A program made the position numbers and the translations under genes. DNA of 64,000 nucleotides, from positions 124,001 through 188,000 of the forward strand of contig CALSMH010000004.1 in assembly GCA_943787405.1 (NCBI GenBank). The letters run 5' to 3'. This DNA is from an uncultured Nitrosomonadaceae bacterium. Lineage in GTDB: Bacteria > Pseudomonadota > Gammaproteobacteria > Burkholderiales > Nitrosomonadaceae. Below, piece after piece: positions 21,640-33,484 of this stretch; position 1 is the stretch's first letter; each line of letters starts with the position of its first letter. The notes beneath the pieces are model-generated. The model saw only the letters and a program-made list of their open reading frames with translations, made no database searches and had not been told where the DNA came from.

Positions 21640-23706
21640 CTAATTTAGCGTTATCTCCTGCACACGTGCCGGCCATGTACCACGTTCAATGGCCTTTGTG
21701 CCATCAAAGACAATATAGCTTTGTCTGCCATAATGCGGCAATGGCCGCACCAAAGCTTGAAGAGAGGGCGCATCTTTAGCAGAAACAACAACAAATGTTA
21801 CGCCATCCTTACGAGTGGTCCAAGCATATGCCGTACCATCACGGCGCATATTAAACGGACGAGGAGGAAGCTTATTTAAGTTAAGCCATTTACTTACCTC
21901 ATCCTGTAAACCAATTACTAATACTGAGGTTACTTTATCGGTATCTGCCAATGAAGCTATTTTTGGTGTACGGCGCAAAAGCTTTCCTGCTAACTCCCGG
22001 GAAACATCACGTGCATCTCCCATTTCAGACAACAAAACAGTCTCTGTAGAGTGATCAACCATAATCTGCCGTAGAATTGGGGGCGCTTCATTAGGTGTCA
22101 GCCTTCGGAATAACCTAAAATCTGGATCAAGGGTTACCTTAATCGGCTTGGTATGCGATTCAAATGAAAAGGTTTGACTTTCTTTATCTATATTAAATGT
22201 CTTAATTTTTACATCTCCTTCGGTATGCACTGCAATCGGTACACGAAGGCTGTATGAGGAATCTTCTTGTTCCAGTGTAACTGTAACGTGGTACCCAGAC
22301 TCAGAATATGTACGTACTGCTTCTGCAATACGTACAGAAGGAGCACCTGTATAGGTAAGCCACTGCTCAAAAAATGTTTGCAATTCTTTCCCTGATTCGG
22401 TCTCAAATGCACTCTGCAAATCCGACCACGATGCTACGCGAAATTTATTCTGACTCCAGAACAACCTAAGTGCGCGATCAAAACCCTCATTACCAAGCAA
22501 ATCACGCAGCATCAAAAACATCATCGCCGCCTTGTTGTAACCAATAATCTTAGAGGCCCCATGCGTTCGTGTGGTAAATTTCTCAAGCACAAAATCCTGA
22601 TCAGGTGACAGAGTAGCAAAATCACGTAACCAACCAAGCCGCATTTCTTTTGCCGCTTCAGGCCCCATACGTTCCTTATAAGCGTAATCCGCCATGAATG
22701 TTGTCAGGCCTTCAGACCAATTACCCCTAGGATAATAGGGATACACTCCGTTTCCCCACCAGTTATGTAATACCTCATGCCCAAGTGACGTATTACGTAT
22801 AAATGGTAACCGCAGTACATTAATCCCTAAATAGGTTAGTGTTGGCATACCAAAGCCAGTAGGCGTTGGACTAGATATGACACTAAATTCAGTAAACGGA
22901 TACTCACCAATCCACGACTCATAAAGATGAATATATTCTTTTACAGAGCTGAGATATCCACGTGCCAATCCCCTGATTTGCGGATGAAAATATGTTCTTA
23001 ATTGAATTCTCTTTCCCCCTGCGCCATACATTGAATCAGTTTCAACAGCATAAGGACCACCCATAAGGTCAATCCCTTCGGATGGGAAGGGAAATTCAAA
23101 ACGCGCATGATATCCTTCATCAGAATCAGACTCATCGACAAGCTTTCCGGCAACAATACCTCTCTGCCCCTGTGGCATCTTAAGACTTACACGATAACTC
23201 GCCAACTCACCTTTAATATGAGGATACCACCCACTTGAGTCAGGAAGAAAAGTTCCAAAACTTCCACTTACCGCTTTACCCCTACCAAGAGTCTGCCGGT
23301 GATTTAATGAGGTATTAAGTGGCAAGAGTTTACCTTTCCAACTAACTTCAATTCGCTTTGGCACACGCTGGCTGCTTGGAATCCTCCATGTCTGCAACGC
23401 CCCATGGTCTACATTCTCCAGTTTAAAACTTATCCCATCGACGAGTATATCTGTCACTTTAAAACGACTACTTAAAGCCAGAATTAATTCATCCGTGGAC
23501 TTTGTCGTAATAACATTACGACCTTCTATAGTTTGCGCAACCGGATCTATGTGAACGGTAATATCATACTCAGCTGTCAATGTGTCCAGTGCTAATGAAG
23601 ACGCTGAACTGACAGATACAGCCAACGGAGAAAAAAATATGAATAATAGAGAAATTGAGCAATAGAATATAGACCGCATTCTTACTAGGGCTGTACTAAT
23701 TCTCAT
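21640..23706 (-). CDS. M1-family (aminopeptidase N-like) zinc metallopeptidase, secreted
   Basis: 688 residues with an N-terminal signal/anchor (hydrophobic residues about 12-38). The gluzincin site is complete: HEVLHNWW (HExxH) followed by the Glu in NWSEGLTTF about 18 residues later. A preceding segment resembles the M1 exopeptidase region, though the canonical GAMEN motif is not evident (GFGMPTLTYLG occupies that place). The N-terminal half is a beta-rich saddle domain. Substrate unknown. Its start overlaps the end of the ChaN-PDZ gene by 4 bp (ATGA), so the two are translationally coupled. Confidence 0.82.
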   Translation of the reverse strand: MRISTALVRMRSIFYCSISLLFIFFSPLAVSVSSASSLALDTLTAEYDITVHIDPVAQTIEGRNVITTKSTDELILALSSRFKVTDILVDGISFKLENVDHGALQTWRIPSSQRVPKRIEVSWKGKLLPLNTSLNHRQTLGRGKAVSGSFGTFLPDSSGWYPHIKGELASYRVSLKMPQGQRGIVAGKLVDESDSDEGYHARFEFPFPSEGIDLMGGPYAVETDSMYGAGGKRIQLRTYFHPQIRGLARGYLSSVKEYIHLYESWIGEYPFTEFSVISSPTPTGFGMPTLTYLGINVLRLPFIRNTSLGHEVLHNWWGNGVYPYYPRGNWSEGLTTFMADYAYKERMGPEAAKEMRLGWLRDFATLSPDQDFVLEKFTTRTHGASKIIGYNKAAMMFLMLRDLLGNEGFDRALRLFWSQNKFRVASWSDLQSAFETESGKELQTFFEQWLTYTGAPSVRIAEAVRTYSESGYHVTVTLEQEDSSYSLRVPIAVHTEGDVKIKTFNIDKESQTFSFESHTKPIKVTLDPDFRLFRRLTPNEAPPILRQIMVDHSTETVLLSEMGDARDVSRELAGKLLRRTPKIASLADTDKVTSVLVIGLQDEVSKWLNLNKLPPRPFNMRRDGTAYAWTTRKDGVTFVVVSAKDAPSLQALVRPLPHYGRQSYIVFDGTKAIERGTWPARVQEITLN

Positions 23707-24977
23707 TTTATTACAGCAGAGAATCTGGCAATGATTTCAATTGTTTCACTACCACGCGTTACTCTAAGTGGCAACCAAGTACCAGGTGCCTGTCTCTTAA
23801 CCGCCTCAATAACATCGTTAATTTTCTTCACTTCCAAGCCTGCAATTTCTATAATAATATCCTCATCTTTGAGCCCAGCTGTTTCTGCTACGCTACCCTT
23901 CTCAATCTTTAAAATACGGGCTCCTTTCTGTGCCATTTCAAACTGGATACCAAGCCGTTGACGTTGTGGCCCATCCGACTTTACATATGATGCAACACCA
24001 AATACCGCATCAGCAATTCCAGCAACCAATTGCCCGCAGGCTTTATTACTTTCCCATGGCAATAACATGGCAACATCCTTAATACCGAGATCCATTAGTT
24101 GGTGAGGTACTCCGTAACCATTTCTGATATGCCCGGCACCCATAATTCCGACTACTAGTGGACGCTCCGGCCGAGTTAATGCTGAAAATAAAGTTTGCAT
24201 CCCAACTACTGGTGGGCTCTCCAATCGAGTCAATGCTGAGTGTAAAGCTTGTGCCATTGCCCGGTCCCATAACTGTTGACCTCTAACAAAACGCTGAAAA
24301 TCTAAGTCCTCGGTAATAATTTTAGTTTTATGATTTCGGTCATGTTTTTTGTAAACAAACATTAGATATTCAAGATAGGCTTTACTTGGTTCTGCTGGGC
24401 GTGTCACTCCTTTAAATTTGTCTTCCGACAAAATATCAAACCCCTTTAAGGACACTTCCTTCCTCAGGCTCGAGTCGATATTAAGCGCCACCATTGGTAT
24501 TTTATTCATCCGTGCAAAATGGAAAAGCGGCAAATACGCCTTTGCATCAATACTCCAGCCATGTTTCCAATCTGAGGCATCAAGAAACTCTGACACAGAA
24601 AGGCTGCCAGTTACCCACTTATCAAGAGCCTCCTGCACACGTCGTGGAAACATTTCGAATCCAATCACCATATTAGGATGTCGTGCATGTAATGACGATA
24701 GCATTTGTAATTGCCAACGATGATGCTCTAAATTTGCATGCGCTTCTCCCAGCAACACAACAGACTGATTGAGCGCATTAGAAATAACATCCGTGCCAGA
24801 TATTTTTTCACCTCCCGGCACTTTCCAGCTCCCGATGGGAACGCATTCTTCCTGCCCATTATTCGGCACTATTTCTGCAAATGCCATATTAGATTCTGTA
24901 CTTGGTATCAAAAGAAATAGAACAAGAATATTAAGATATATCACACGTCCGGACACTGTCATTCTGTTAATCTCCAC
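23703..24977 (-). CDS. ChaN-family (haem-binding uptake, Tiki-like) protein with C-terminal PDZ domain
   Basis: 424 residues with an N-terminal signal peptide. The ChaN domain is recognised by VVLLGEAHANLEHHRWQLQML (GExH motif), NMVIGFEMFPR and the late VGIMGAGHIRNGYGVPHQL (GxxH). ChaN proteins are haem-binding lipoproteins or TIKI-like metalloproteases. Residues about 335-424 form a PDZ domain (LGIQFEMAQKGARILKIE, GSVAETAGLKDEDIIIEI). Inside the ChaN domain an 18-residue segment is tandemly repeated (SALTRLESPPVVG, then SALTRPERPLVVG). The M1 peptidase gene follows with a 4-bp overlap, suggesting the two act together in the envelope. Confidence 0.85.
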   Translation of the reverse strand: MEINRMTVSGRVIYLNILVLFLLIPSTESNMAFAEIVPNNGQEECVPIGSWKVPGGEKISGTDVISNALNQSVVLLGEAHANLEHHRWQLQMLSSLHARHPNMVIGFEMFPRRVQEALDKWVTGSLSVSEFLDASDWKHGWSIDAKAYLPLFHFARMNKIPMVALNIDSSLRKEVSLKGFDILSEDKFKGVTRPAEPSKAYLEYLMFVYKKHDRNHKTKIITEDLDFQRFVRGQQLWDRAMAQALHSALTRLESPPVVGMQTLFSALTRPERPLVVGIMGAGHIRNGYGVPHQLMDLGIKDVAMLLPWESNKACGQLVAGIADAVFGVASYVKSDGPQRQRLGIQFEMAQKGARILKIEKGSVAETAGLKDEDIIIEIAGLEVKKINDVIEAVKRQAPGTWLPLRVTRGSETIEIIARFSAVIK

Positions 24978-25020
24978 ACTGTTATTTTCTAATTATTTCA
25001 ACAGATACTATTTTCAGGGC

Positions 25021-28000
25021 TTATCCAACCCATCTTCTTGCGTTCCTGAACATCCTGATCCATGGCGCATCTTCTTTCCAATCTTTTGGATGCCAAGAAT
25101 GTTGAGTTGTACGAAATGCTCTCTCCGGATGCGGCATAAGTATGCTAAACCGCCCGTCAGGTGTCGTCATTCCGGCAACCCCCATAGGCGAGCCATTAGG
25201 ATTTAGAGGGTAAGTCTCAGTAGGTTTGCCATAATTATTTACATACCGCATTGTTACTAATGGCTGAGTAGCCTCAAATTCCTCTTTATTTGTAAATTCT
25301 GTATATCCTTCTCCATGCGAAACAACAATTGGCATAATACTGCCGGCCATTCCATCGAAAAACAATGATGAGCTTTCCTGAATTTCCACGGATGCAAAAC
25401 GTGCTTCGAATTGCTCTGACTTATTACGAATAAAATGTGGCCAATTCTCAGCCCCTGGAATTAGCTCATACAGATTACTCATCATTTGGCAGCCATTACA
25501 GACACCTAATGCAAAAGTATCGGTGCGTTTAAAAAAGGCTGAAAACTCATCGCGGACAGAATTATTGAATAAAATAGATTTTGCCCAGCCTTCTCCAGCA
25601 CCTAATACATCTCCATAAGAAAATCCTCCACACACAGCAAGACCTTTGTAATCCTTTAGAGAAACACGCCTCTCAATAATGTCACTCATGTGTACATCTG
25701 TTGCTAGGAATCCAGCTCGATCAAAAGCAGCAGCCATCTCAACGTGACCGTTCACACCTTGCTCTCGCAAAATAGCAATTCTTGGTCTAACTCCTTTCTG
25801 AATATAAGGTGCAGCTATATTATCATCCGTTTCAAAACTCAGTTTTACCTGTAATCCAGGATCAGCAATATCAAGCTTAAGATCATGTTCTTGTTGAGCA
25901 CAAACCGGATTGTCCCGTAATTTTTGCATTTCGTAAGTCGTTTCTGACCAGGCGCGATGTAACGCTGTACGCTTCTCCAAAAACACTGGTTCATTATTTC
26001 GCATTAACCGCATTTCATCATTACTGTTCAGGCTACCAATTACAAAACTTACATCACGTAATCCTTCCCCAGATATAGCCTTCATGAAATCATCGTGGTC
26101 TCTAGTTCTTATCTGAACTACCGCCCCGAGCTCTTCATTAAACAAAACAGATATCATGCGCTCTAAAGATCTTCCACTTAATACCCCTTGCTTCAATTCA
26201 TACCCATCGACATCGTTAGCAAGAGCATCAAAACAAAGCTGATCTAAATTTACAGTCATGCCAGCGTGACCGGCAAAAGACATTTCGCATAACGTCGCAA
26301 ATAAGCCTCCATCTGACCGGTCATGGTAGGCCAATATTTTATTTTCTTTATTTAATAACTGTATGACTTTAAAAAACCCTTTAAGTTTCGTTACATCATC
26401 TGAACCCAAAAGATCAGGTGCTTCATCTCCTATTTGTTTATAGACTTGTGCCAGTGCAGAACCCCCAAGTCGGTTCCTGCCCGCTCCAAGATCAACTAAG
26501 ATCAGCTCCGTCTCACCACAGTCGGTTTGTAACTGCGGGGTAAGTGTTTTTCGAACATCTGCTACTCTTGCAAAAGCAGAGATAATTAGAGATAAAGGAG
26601 AAGTTACTTCCTTCCTCGAGCCACAATATTTATTGTCAGATTTATCTTCCCATACTGTCTTCATTGACATCGAGTCTTTCCCAACCGGAATACTGATGCC
26701 TAACTGTGGACAAAGTTCCATCCCTACCGCATGTACCGCATCGAACAAATCCGCATCTTCGCCAGGATGCCCTGCTGCTGCCATCCAGTTAGCTGAAAGC
26801 TTTATTTCCTCAACATTCTCAATCAATGTGGCCGCTACATTAGTAACAGCCTCACCTACCGCCATACGTGCAGCTGATGCAGGATTAAGTAGTGCTAATG
26901 GCGATTTCTCCCCCACAGCAAATGCCTCACCCTGATAAGTTTGGTAGCCCATTGAGGTTACTGCCACATCTGCTACAGGAACTTGCCATGGACCTACCAT
27001 CTGATCACGTGCTGTCACTCCACCGACAGTACGATCACCAATACTTATGAGAAAAGTTTTATCCGCAACTACAGGCAATCTCAATACCTTATAAGCACAC
27101 TCTTTCAAATCTAATTCTGCTGCATTAAATGGTACTGACAGCTTCTTAATATGAGTAACCTCACGTACCATTTTTGGTGATTTCCCAAGTAATACTGAAA
27201 TTTCCATATCAACTGGATGGTTATCGAAAACTGAATCGGTAACGGAAAGCTGTTCTTTCTCTATTGCTTTTCCTACTACCGAAAATGGACAACGCTCGCG
27301 TTTACAGATTGCTCTGAATAATTCAAGGGATTCTGGCAAAATTGACAGCACATAACGCTCCTGTGCTTCATTACTCCAAATCTGCATTGGCGACATACCA
27401 TCCTCTTCCAAAGGAATCTCTCGTAAATCAATATTCCCGCCACGTTGTGAATCATGTAATAACTCTGGTAAGGCATTAGACAATCCACCCGCACCAACAT
27501 CATGAATTGAGAGAATTGGGTTTGCTTGCCCCGTTCTTTCAATTTGCCAACATTTATTTATTACTTCCTGAGCGCGCCGCTCCATCTCTGCATTACCACG
27601 TTGTACTGAATTAAAGTCCAAATCTTCTTCATTGTCTCCGGTATCCATGCTTGAGGCCGCACCGCCACCCAGTCCAATTAACATTCCCGGCCCACCTAAT
27701 TGAATCATTAGTGCGCCAGGTGGGAATTCTTCCTTGAATGAATGATGGCTAGAAATGTGTCCGATCCCTCCTGCCAACATAATAGGCTTGTGATACCCAC
27801 GCATTTCATCCCTAACCAACTCCTCAAAAGTACGGAAATACCCAGCTAAATTAGGGCGACCAAACTCGTTATTGTATGCTGCTGCGCCAATCGGCCCTTC
27901 GATCATAATTTGCAAGGCTGACGAGATACGCGATGGCTTACCATATGAACCTGTCTTTCCTGACTCCGAGTGCCTCTCCCAAGGTTGAATAAAATCAGGA

Positions 28001-29028
28001 ATATTTAAATTTGAGACCGAGAAACCAGTTAATCCAGCTCTTGGCTTTGAACCACGACCAGTAGCCCCTTCATCACGAATCTCACCTCCTGATCCAGTAG
28101 CAGCACCAGAATAAGGGGATATGGCAGTAGGGTGATTATGGGTTTCTACTTTCATTAGAATATGTATCTGCTCCATAGCATAGGTATAGCAATTACCCTT
28201 CTCAGGATAAAAACGAGCAATTTCCGACCCCTCAATAACTGAAGAGTTATCTGTATAAGCTACTACCGTACCTTGCGGATTTAGCTCATGGGTATTACGA
28301 ATCATTGAAAATAATGATTTAGACTGAGGCTTACCATCTATTATCCAATCCGCATTAAAGATCTTGTGGCGACAATGCTCCGAGTTAGCCTGGGCAAACA
28401 TCATCAATTCCACATCGGTAGGATTACGTCCAATTCTGGAATAATGATCGGAAAGATATTTAATTTCTTCAGGTGATAAAGCAAGCCCCATATCGTTATT
28501 AGCTTGTTGTAGCGCTTCTAATGTACTGCCCTGTATATCTACTATGCTTAGAGGAACAGGATCCACATATCGGAATAAATTTTCAGCATCGCTAAACGAT
28601 CCAAATACTGCCTCAGTCATTCGGTCATGGATCAATGGCAGCAATAGAGTTCTTTCTTCGGCTGAAAGTTTCCCCGCCGATGATTGTATATAAAAGGCTA
28701 CACCACGCTCCAATCTCTCAATCGCGTCTAATCCACATTGATGGGCAATATCCGTTGCTTTTGATGACCAAATAGAGATGGTTCCGGGACGAGGCAATAC
28801 CAATAATAATTCACCGCAAGCAATCGTATTCTTCTGTGTTGCTGCACCATAGGTAAGCAGTTTCTCAAGAACAGTAGTTTCTTTTCCCTCTAAATCACGA
28901 GCTTCTAAGCAAAAATGCCAATACTCGGCAGAAATGTGGGAAACTTGAGGGACAAGTATTTTTATTTCGTCAGCTAATTTTTTCAGACGAAAGGAAGATA
29001 GTGCACTACCACCACGGAATCGAAGCAT
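25021..29028 (-). CDS. purL: Phosphoribosylformylglycinamidine synthase, large single-chain form
   Basis: 1335 residues, the full-length PurL type in which the synthetase and glutaminase are fused; it makes FGAM from FGAR, glutamine and ATP in purine synthesis. Motifs: [34 protein letters not shown] (ATP and substrate site), [15 protein letters not shown], and in the C-terminal glutaminase the nucleophile Cys in [15 protein letters not shown] and the His in MPHPERAFR. Divergent from nnr, with about 95 bp between. Confidence 0.98.
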   Translation of the reverse strand: MLRFRGGSALSSFRLKKLADEIKILVPQVSHISAEYWHFCLEARDLEGKETTVLEKLLTYGAATQKNTIACGELLLVLPRPGTISIWSSKATDIAHQCGLDAIERLERGVAFYIQSSAGKLSAEERTLLLPLIHDRMTEAVFGSFSDAENLFRYVDPVPLSIVDIQGSTLEALQQANNDMGLALSPEEIKYLSDHYSRIGRNPTDVELMMFAQANSEHCRHKIFNADWIIDGKPQSKSLFSMIRNTHELNPQGTVVAYTDNSSVIEGSEIARFYPEKGNCYTYAMEQIHILMKVETHNHPTAISPYSGAATGSGGEIRDEGATGRGSKPRAGLTGFSVSNLNIPDFIQPWERHSESGKTGSYGKPSRISSALQIMIEGPIGAAAYNNEFGRPNLAGYFRTFEELVRDEMRGYHKPIMLAGGIGHISSHHSFKEEFPPGALMIQLGGPGMLIGLGGGAASSMDTGDNEEDLDFNSVQRGNAEMERRAQEVINKCWQIERTGQANPILSIHDVGAGGLSNALPELLHDSQRGGNIDLREIPLEEDGMSPMQIWSNEAQERYVLSILPESLELFRAICKRERCPFSVVGKAIEKEQLSVTDSVFDNHPVDMEISVLLGKSPKMVREVTHIKKLSVPFNAAELDLKECAYKVLRLPVVADKTFLISIGDRTVGGVTARDQMVGPWQVPVADVAVTSMGYQTYQGEAFAVGEKSPLALLNPASAARMAVGEAVTNVAATLIENVEEIKLSANWMAAAGHPGEDADLFDAVHAVGMELCPQLGISIPVGKDSMSMKTVWEDKSDNKYCGSRKEVTSPLSLIISAFARVADVRKTLTPQLQTDCGETELILVDLGAGRNRLGGSALAQVYKQIGDEAPDLLGSDDVTKLKGFFKVIQLLNKENKILAYHDRSDGGLFATLCEMSFAGHAGMTVNLDQLCFDALANDVDGYELKQGVLSGRSLERMISVLFNEELGAVVQIRTRDHDDFMKAISGEGLRDVSFVIGSLNSNDEMRLMRNNEPVFLEKRTALHRAWSETTYEMQKLRDNPVCAQQEHDLKLDIADPGLQVKLSFETDDNIAAPYIQKGVRPRIAILREQGVNGHVEMAAAFDRAGFLATDVHMSDIIERRVSLKDYKGLAVCGGFSYGDVLGAGEGWAKSILFNNSVRDEFSAFFKRTDTFALGVCNGCQMMSNLYELIPGAENWPHFIRNKSEQFEARFASVEIQESSSLFFDGMAGSIMPIVVSHGEGYTEFTNKEEFEATQPLVTMRYVNNYGKPTETYPLNPNGSPMGVAGMTTPDGRFSILMPHPERAFRTTQHSWHPKDWKEDAPWIRMFRNARRWVG

Positions 29029-29122
29029 TAGATGGAATGTGACATTGAAATTGAAAGTATAATTTTACACGAGAAGGCTCGCTACCCACAGCCTTAAAAG
29101 CGTTACCCTGATAATTAATTAT

Positions 29123-30655
29123 ATGAATAAAAATACTCCTATTTATCTCGCCAACGAAATACGTAAGCTTGAGAAGCTTGCTACTAGTACTTCCGTTCCT
29201 ATAAATTTGATGGAAAAGGCGGGTTTAGCTGCAGCGGAAATGGTACGAGATAAACTACTGACCAGCGAAAAAAATAAGGTTCTGGTTCTAGCCGGTCCTG
29301 GAAATAATGGTGGCGATGCTTTTGTTGTTGCCCGTCATCTACAGAAATGGTGGTTTAAGGTCACCCTTGTATTTACCGGAACTCCTGCAGAATTATCTAG
29401 TGAAGCGAAAAATTCAATGGATGCCTGGACCGACGCAGGCGGTGAAATACTTTATGAAATTCCCATTAAGAAGGAATGGAGTGCCATAGTAGACGGATTA
29501 TTCGGTATCGGCCTTTCACGAGACTTGGAAGGTCCAATCTATGAACTGGTTAATGTAATAAATCACATGAATCTTCCTGTGCTTTCACTAGACATTCCTA
29601 GTGGCCTGAACAGTGATGACGGTCGGGTATGCGGTGCAGCAATTCATGCCAATATTACTGTTACATTCATTGGTATGAAACCTGGACTTTTGACCCATCA
29701 AGGTACCGAGTATTCTGGGGAAATTATTTTACGTAATCTTGATATTGATACTTCTACCCTTATAGAACCTCAATCATGGGTATTGAATCTACCGTGCATA
29801 CAACAATTACTACCGCCAGTTCGACGTGCTAATAGTCATAAAGGTATGTTTGGTAGCGTAGGTGTTATTGGTGGCTCAGCCGGAATGACCGGAGCAGCTC
29901 TCCTTGCAGGAACAGCAGCATTAAAATTAGGATCGGGGCGCGTATACCTTGGCTTAATTACTGACAATATACCTACGTTCAGCCCAGTACAGCCCGAGCT
30001 AATGTTCCGCTCACCTCATGAATTATTTAAGCTAGATCATTTAAATTGTCTGGTAATTGGGCCAGGATTAGGAGTGAGTACTGATGCTTATTTTTGGCTT
30101 GACCGTGCACTTAAATCTTCACAATCATTAGTACTAGATGCTGATGCATTGAACCTTATTTCTGTTTATCCAGAGCTTGCTGATACGCTGAGTAACCGTA
30201 ATGGGCATACTGTACTTACACCCCATGCTGCAGAGGCAGCAAGACTTTTAGGTATCTCTTCTACTGATGCCCAAAACAACCGTATAGAAACAATAAAAGA
30301 ACTGGTAAAACGATTTAACTGCTATGTGGTACTTAAGGGTGCAGGCAGCATATGTATGCTGCCTGATGGAAAATATTACATAAATACTAGTGGCAATCCT
30401 AGTCTGAGTAGCGCAGGAACAGGTGACGTATTATCCGGCATCATTGGTGCGCTACTGGCACAAGGATTAGCTGTAAAAAAGGCATTATTACTTTCGGTCT
30501 ACCTGCATGGCGCTGCTGCAGATAAATTATTGGAGCAAACTGGCGGTCCTGTAGGAATAACCGCATCAGAAATTACAGATGCTGCCCGAGAATTATTAAA
30601 TAAATGGATTAAACAGCACAGGCTTACAGAAATAGTGAATGACACAGAACAGTAA
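29123..30655 (+). CDS. nnr: Bifunctional NAD(P)HX epimerase/dehydratase
   Basis: 510 residues. The N-terminal epimerase domain (YjeF_N; residues 1-220) has VLVLAGPGNNGGDAFVVARHL and DIPSGLNSDDG; the C-terminal ADP-dependent dehydratase (YjeF_C, ribokinase-like) has GSVGVIGGSAGMTGAALLAG, LDADALNLI, TPHAAEAARLLG and SSAGTGDVLSGIIGALLAQG. The enzyme repairs hydrated NAD(P)H. A broken glycosylase gene follows after 5 bp. Confidence 0.96.
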   Translation: MNKNTPIYLANEIRKLEKLATSTSVPINLMEKAGLAAAEMVRDKLLTSEKNKVLVLAGPGNNGGDAFVVARHLQKWWFKVTLVFTGTPAELSSEAKNSMDAWTDAGGEILYEIPIKKEWSAIVDGLFGIGLSRDLEGPIYELVNVINHMNLPVLSLDIPSGLNSDDGRVCGAAIHANITVTFIGMKPGLLTHQGTEYSGEIILRNLDIDTSTLIEPQSWVLNLPCIQQLLPPVRRANSHKGMFGSVGVIGGSAGMTGAALLAGTAALKLGSGRVYLGLITDNIPTFSPVQPELMFRSPHELFKLDHLNCLVIGPGLGVSTDAYFWLDRALKSSQSLVLDADALNLISVYPELADTLSNRNGHTVLTPHAAEAARLLGISSTDAQNNRIETIKELVKRFNCYVVLKGAGSICMLPDGKYYINTSGNPSLSSAGTGDVLSGIIGALLAQGLAVKKALLLSVYLHGAAADKLLEQTGGPVGITASEITDAARELLNKWIKQHRLTEIVNDTEQ

Positions 30656-30660
30656 AAACT

Positions 30661-31157
30661 ATGCCCCCTATTCATAGCTTTTCTCCAATTGAGGGCCCTA
30701 ACGCAAGACTCCTTATCCTAGGAAGTATGCCAAGCAAAACATCCCTGCTAGTAAGGCAATATTACGCACATAACCGTAACTCTTTCTGGCCAATTATGGA
30801 TGATTTGATCACAGCCACCAGGACTCTCCCCTATACAATGAGAATCAATATACTCAAATCAAATGGTATAGCCCTATGGGATGTTCTGGCTTCATGCGCG
30901 CGCGCAGCCTCGATTCTGATATTGATCAAGCTTCTGCGCGTGCAAATAATTTCGAATTATTTCTTTCTACCCATCCAAATATTACAGATATTTTTTTCAA
31001 CGGTGCAATGGCTGAGAAATGCTTTAATAAGCTTGTGCTGCACAAGCTTAAACCTAATTTAATACGCTATACGCGGCTCCCATCAACAAGCCCTGCGCAT
31101 GCAGCTATGACTTACAACCAAAAACTAGACGCCTGGAAAGTTATATTACAAAAATAG
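30661..31157 (+). pseudogene. DNA-deoxyinosine (hypoxanthine) glycosylase, frameshifted at a GC dinucleotide repeat
   Basis: The first frame (30661 on) gives PNARLLILGSMPSKTSLL, YYAHNRNSFWPIMDDLI and NGIALWDVLASC; the continuation SLDSDIDQASARANNFELFL, DIFFNGAMAEKCF and RLPSTSPAHAAMTYNQKLDA lies in another frame ending at 31157. Together they make a complete member of the uracil-glycosylase-like deoxyinosine glycosylase family, about 164 residues, which removes deaminated adenine from DNA. The frames join at a run of five GC units (30896-30905); four units would restore a continuous protein. Read either as a recent pseudogene, a slippage-switchable gene or a sequencing error. Co-directional with nnr. 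Confidence 0.85.
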
Positions 31158-31184
31158 TCCTAAGAAGAAGTATTTCTAAGATAA

Positions 31185-32321
<1,137 letters not shown>

Positions 32322-32424
32322 TTAGCTCTTCTTTCACCAAAATCTATGCCCCAAGAACATCAATAGCAGGAAAAATAAAACTACCTCTACTATAATTATC
32401 CTTTTTAGACGAATAGGAAATCAA

Positions 32425-32847
32425 ATGCTCTGGGTAAAATCGTTACATATTATATTCATGGTCACATGGTTTGCTGGGCTCTTTTATCTCCCAAGACTAT
32501 TTGTCTATCATACTATGAGTAATGATCTGCCCAGTATTGAACGTTTCAAGGTAATGGAACGTAAACTCTATTATGGGATTATGACACCTGGAGCAATATT
32601 AACCATTATATTCGGTATGTGGCTGTGGCTAGGTTACGGTATTTCTGGAATCGCTGGCAGTTGGTGGCTCCATGCCAAACTTTCTTTGGTTGTAGTTTTG
32701 ATTGCCTACCATTATTACTGCGGTAGATTACTGACTGATTTCAAACTGGACCGGAACCAACATGGACATGTTTACTATCGTTGGTTTAATGAAATTCCGG
32801 TAATAATTTTGATTGCAGTAGTGATACTAGTGGTGGTGAAACCCTAA
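32425..32847 (+). CDS. hemJ: Protoporphyrinogen oxidase HemJ (CopD-like membrane protein)
   Basis: 140 residues with four predicted membrane helices. HemJ oxidises protoporphyrinogen IX to protoporphyrin IX in haem synthesis in many proteobacteria lacking HemG or HemY. The N-terminal segment WVKSLHIIFMVTWFAGLFYLPRLFVYH has the conserved His and the LPRLFVYH motif, and WWLHAKLSLV includes the second conserved histidine. Ends convergently with def, with a hairpin terminator between. Confidence 0.88.
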   Translation: MLWVKSLHIIFMVTWFAGLFYLPRLFVYHTMSNDLPSIERFKVMERKLYYGIMTPGAILTIIFGMWLWLGYGISGIAGSWWLHAKLSLVVVLIAYHYYCGRLLTDFKLDRNQHGHVYYRWFNEIPVIILIAVVILVVVKP

Positions 32848-32851
32848 GTAA

Positions 32852-32884
32852 TTATTTCCTGGTTAATCTTTAACTAGGAAATAA
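32852..32884. terminator. Bidirectional hairpin terminator between hemJ and def
   Basis: A 15-bp stem (TTATTTCCTGGTTAA / TTAACTAGGAAATAA, one G-U pair) with a 3-base loop fills the 40-bp gap between the convergent hemJ and def stop codons. Confidence 0.75.
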
Positions 32885-32887
32885 AAC

Positions 32888-33385
32888 TTATATAAAACCA
32901 AATGTACGAAAATCAGTAATCCGCATAGGATAGAGTATCCCCTGTAAATGGTCACACTCGTGTTGCACTACACGGGCGTGAAACCCGACTACATTTCTAT
33001 TTATAGGATCTCCGTACTGATCATAACCTTGATAATGAATTTTAGAAAAACGAGGAACCATGGCCCGCATACCGGGAACACTTAAACAGCCCTCCCAATC
33101 TTCCTCCGTTTCTTCTGTAAGGGCTTTGATTACAGGATTTATCAGTACAGTGTAGGGCACATCTTCAGCATCAGGATAGCGCGCGTTCATCTCTACACCA
33201 AAAATAACTACCTGCAAACCAATTCCAATCTGAGGGGCCGCCAGTCCTGCGCCATTTTCAGCTGCCATGGTGTCATGCATATCTTGGATCAGAGAGTGTA
33301 ATTCAGGCGTGTCAAATTCTTCCACTCTTTCTGCTACCTGCAGCAAGCTCGCATCACCCATTTTGAGAACAGTTTTAATTGCCAT
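32888..33385 (-). CDS. def: Peptide deformylase
   Basis: 165 residues. Removes the N-formyl group from nascent proteins. The three signature motifs are [19 protein letters not shown] and HECDHLQG, supplying the Cys and two His metal ligands plus the catalytic Glu. The C-terminus is short, as in type I enzymes. No fmt gene is adjacent, which differs from the common def-fmt pairing, so this may be a second copy. Confidence 0.96.
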   Translation of the reverse strand: MAIKTVLKMGDASLLQVAERVEEFDTPELHSLIQDMHDTMAAENGAGLAAPQIGIGLQVVIFGVEMNARYPDAEDVPYTVLINPVIKALTEETEEDWEGCLSVPGMRAMVPRFSKIHYQGYDQYGDPINRNVVGFHARVVQHECDHLQGILYPMRITDFRTFGFI

Positions 33386-33484
33386 TTTTCAACTACACGC
33401 TCAATAATTTTTCGTACGCCAGACTGTTAATGATTGGAAGCATATTTTCTATACTATCAAGATAAGGATTAAAAAAGTATAACC

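Noticed and set aside
32852-32884. Riboswitch or attenuator upstream of def
   Set aside because: The hairpin lies between two convergent stop codons, so a shared terminator explains it.
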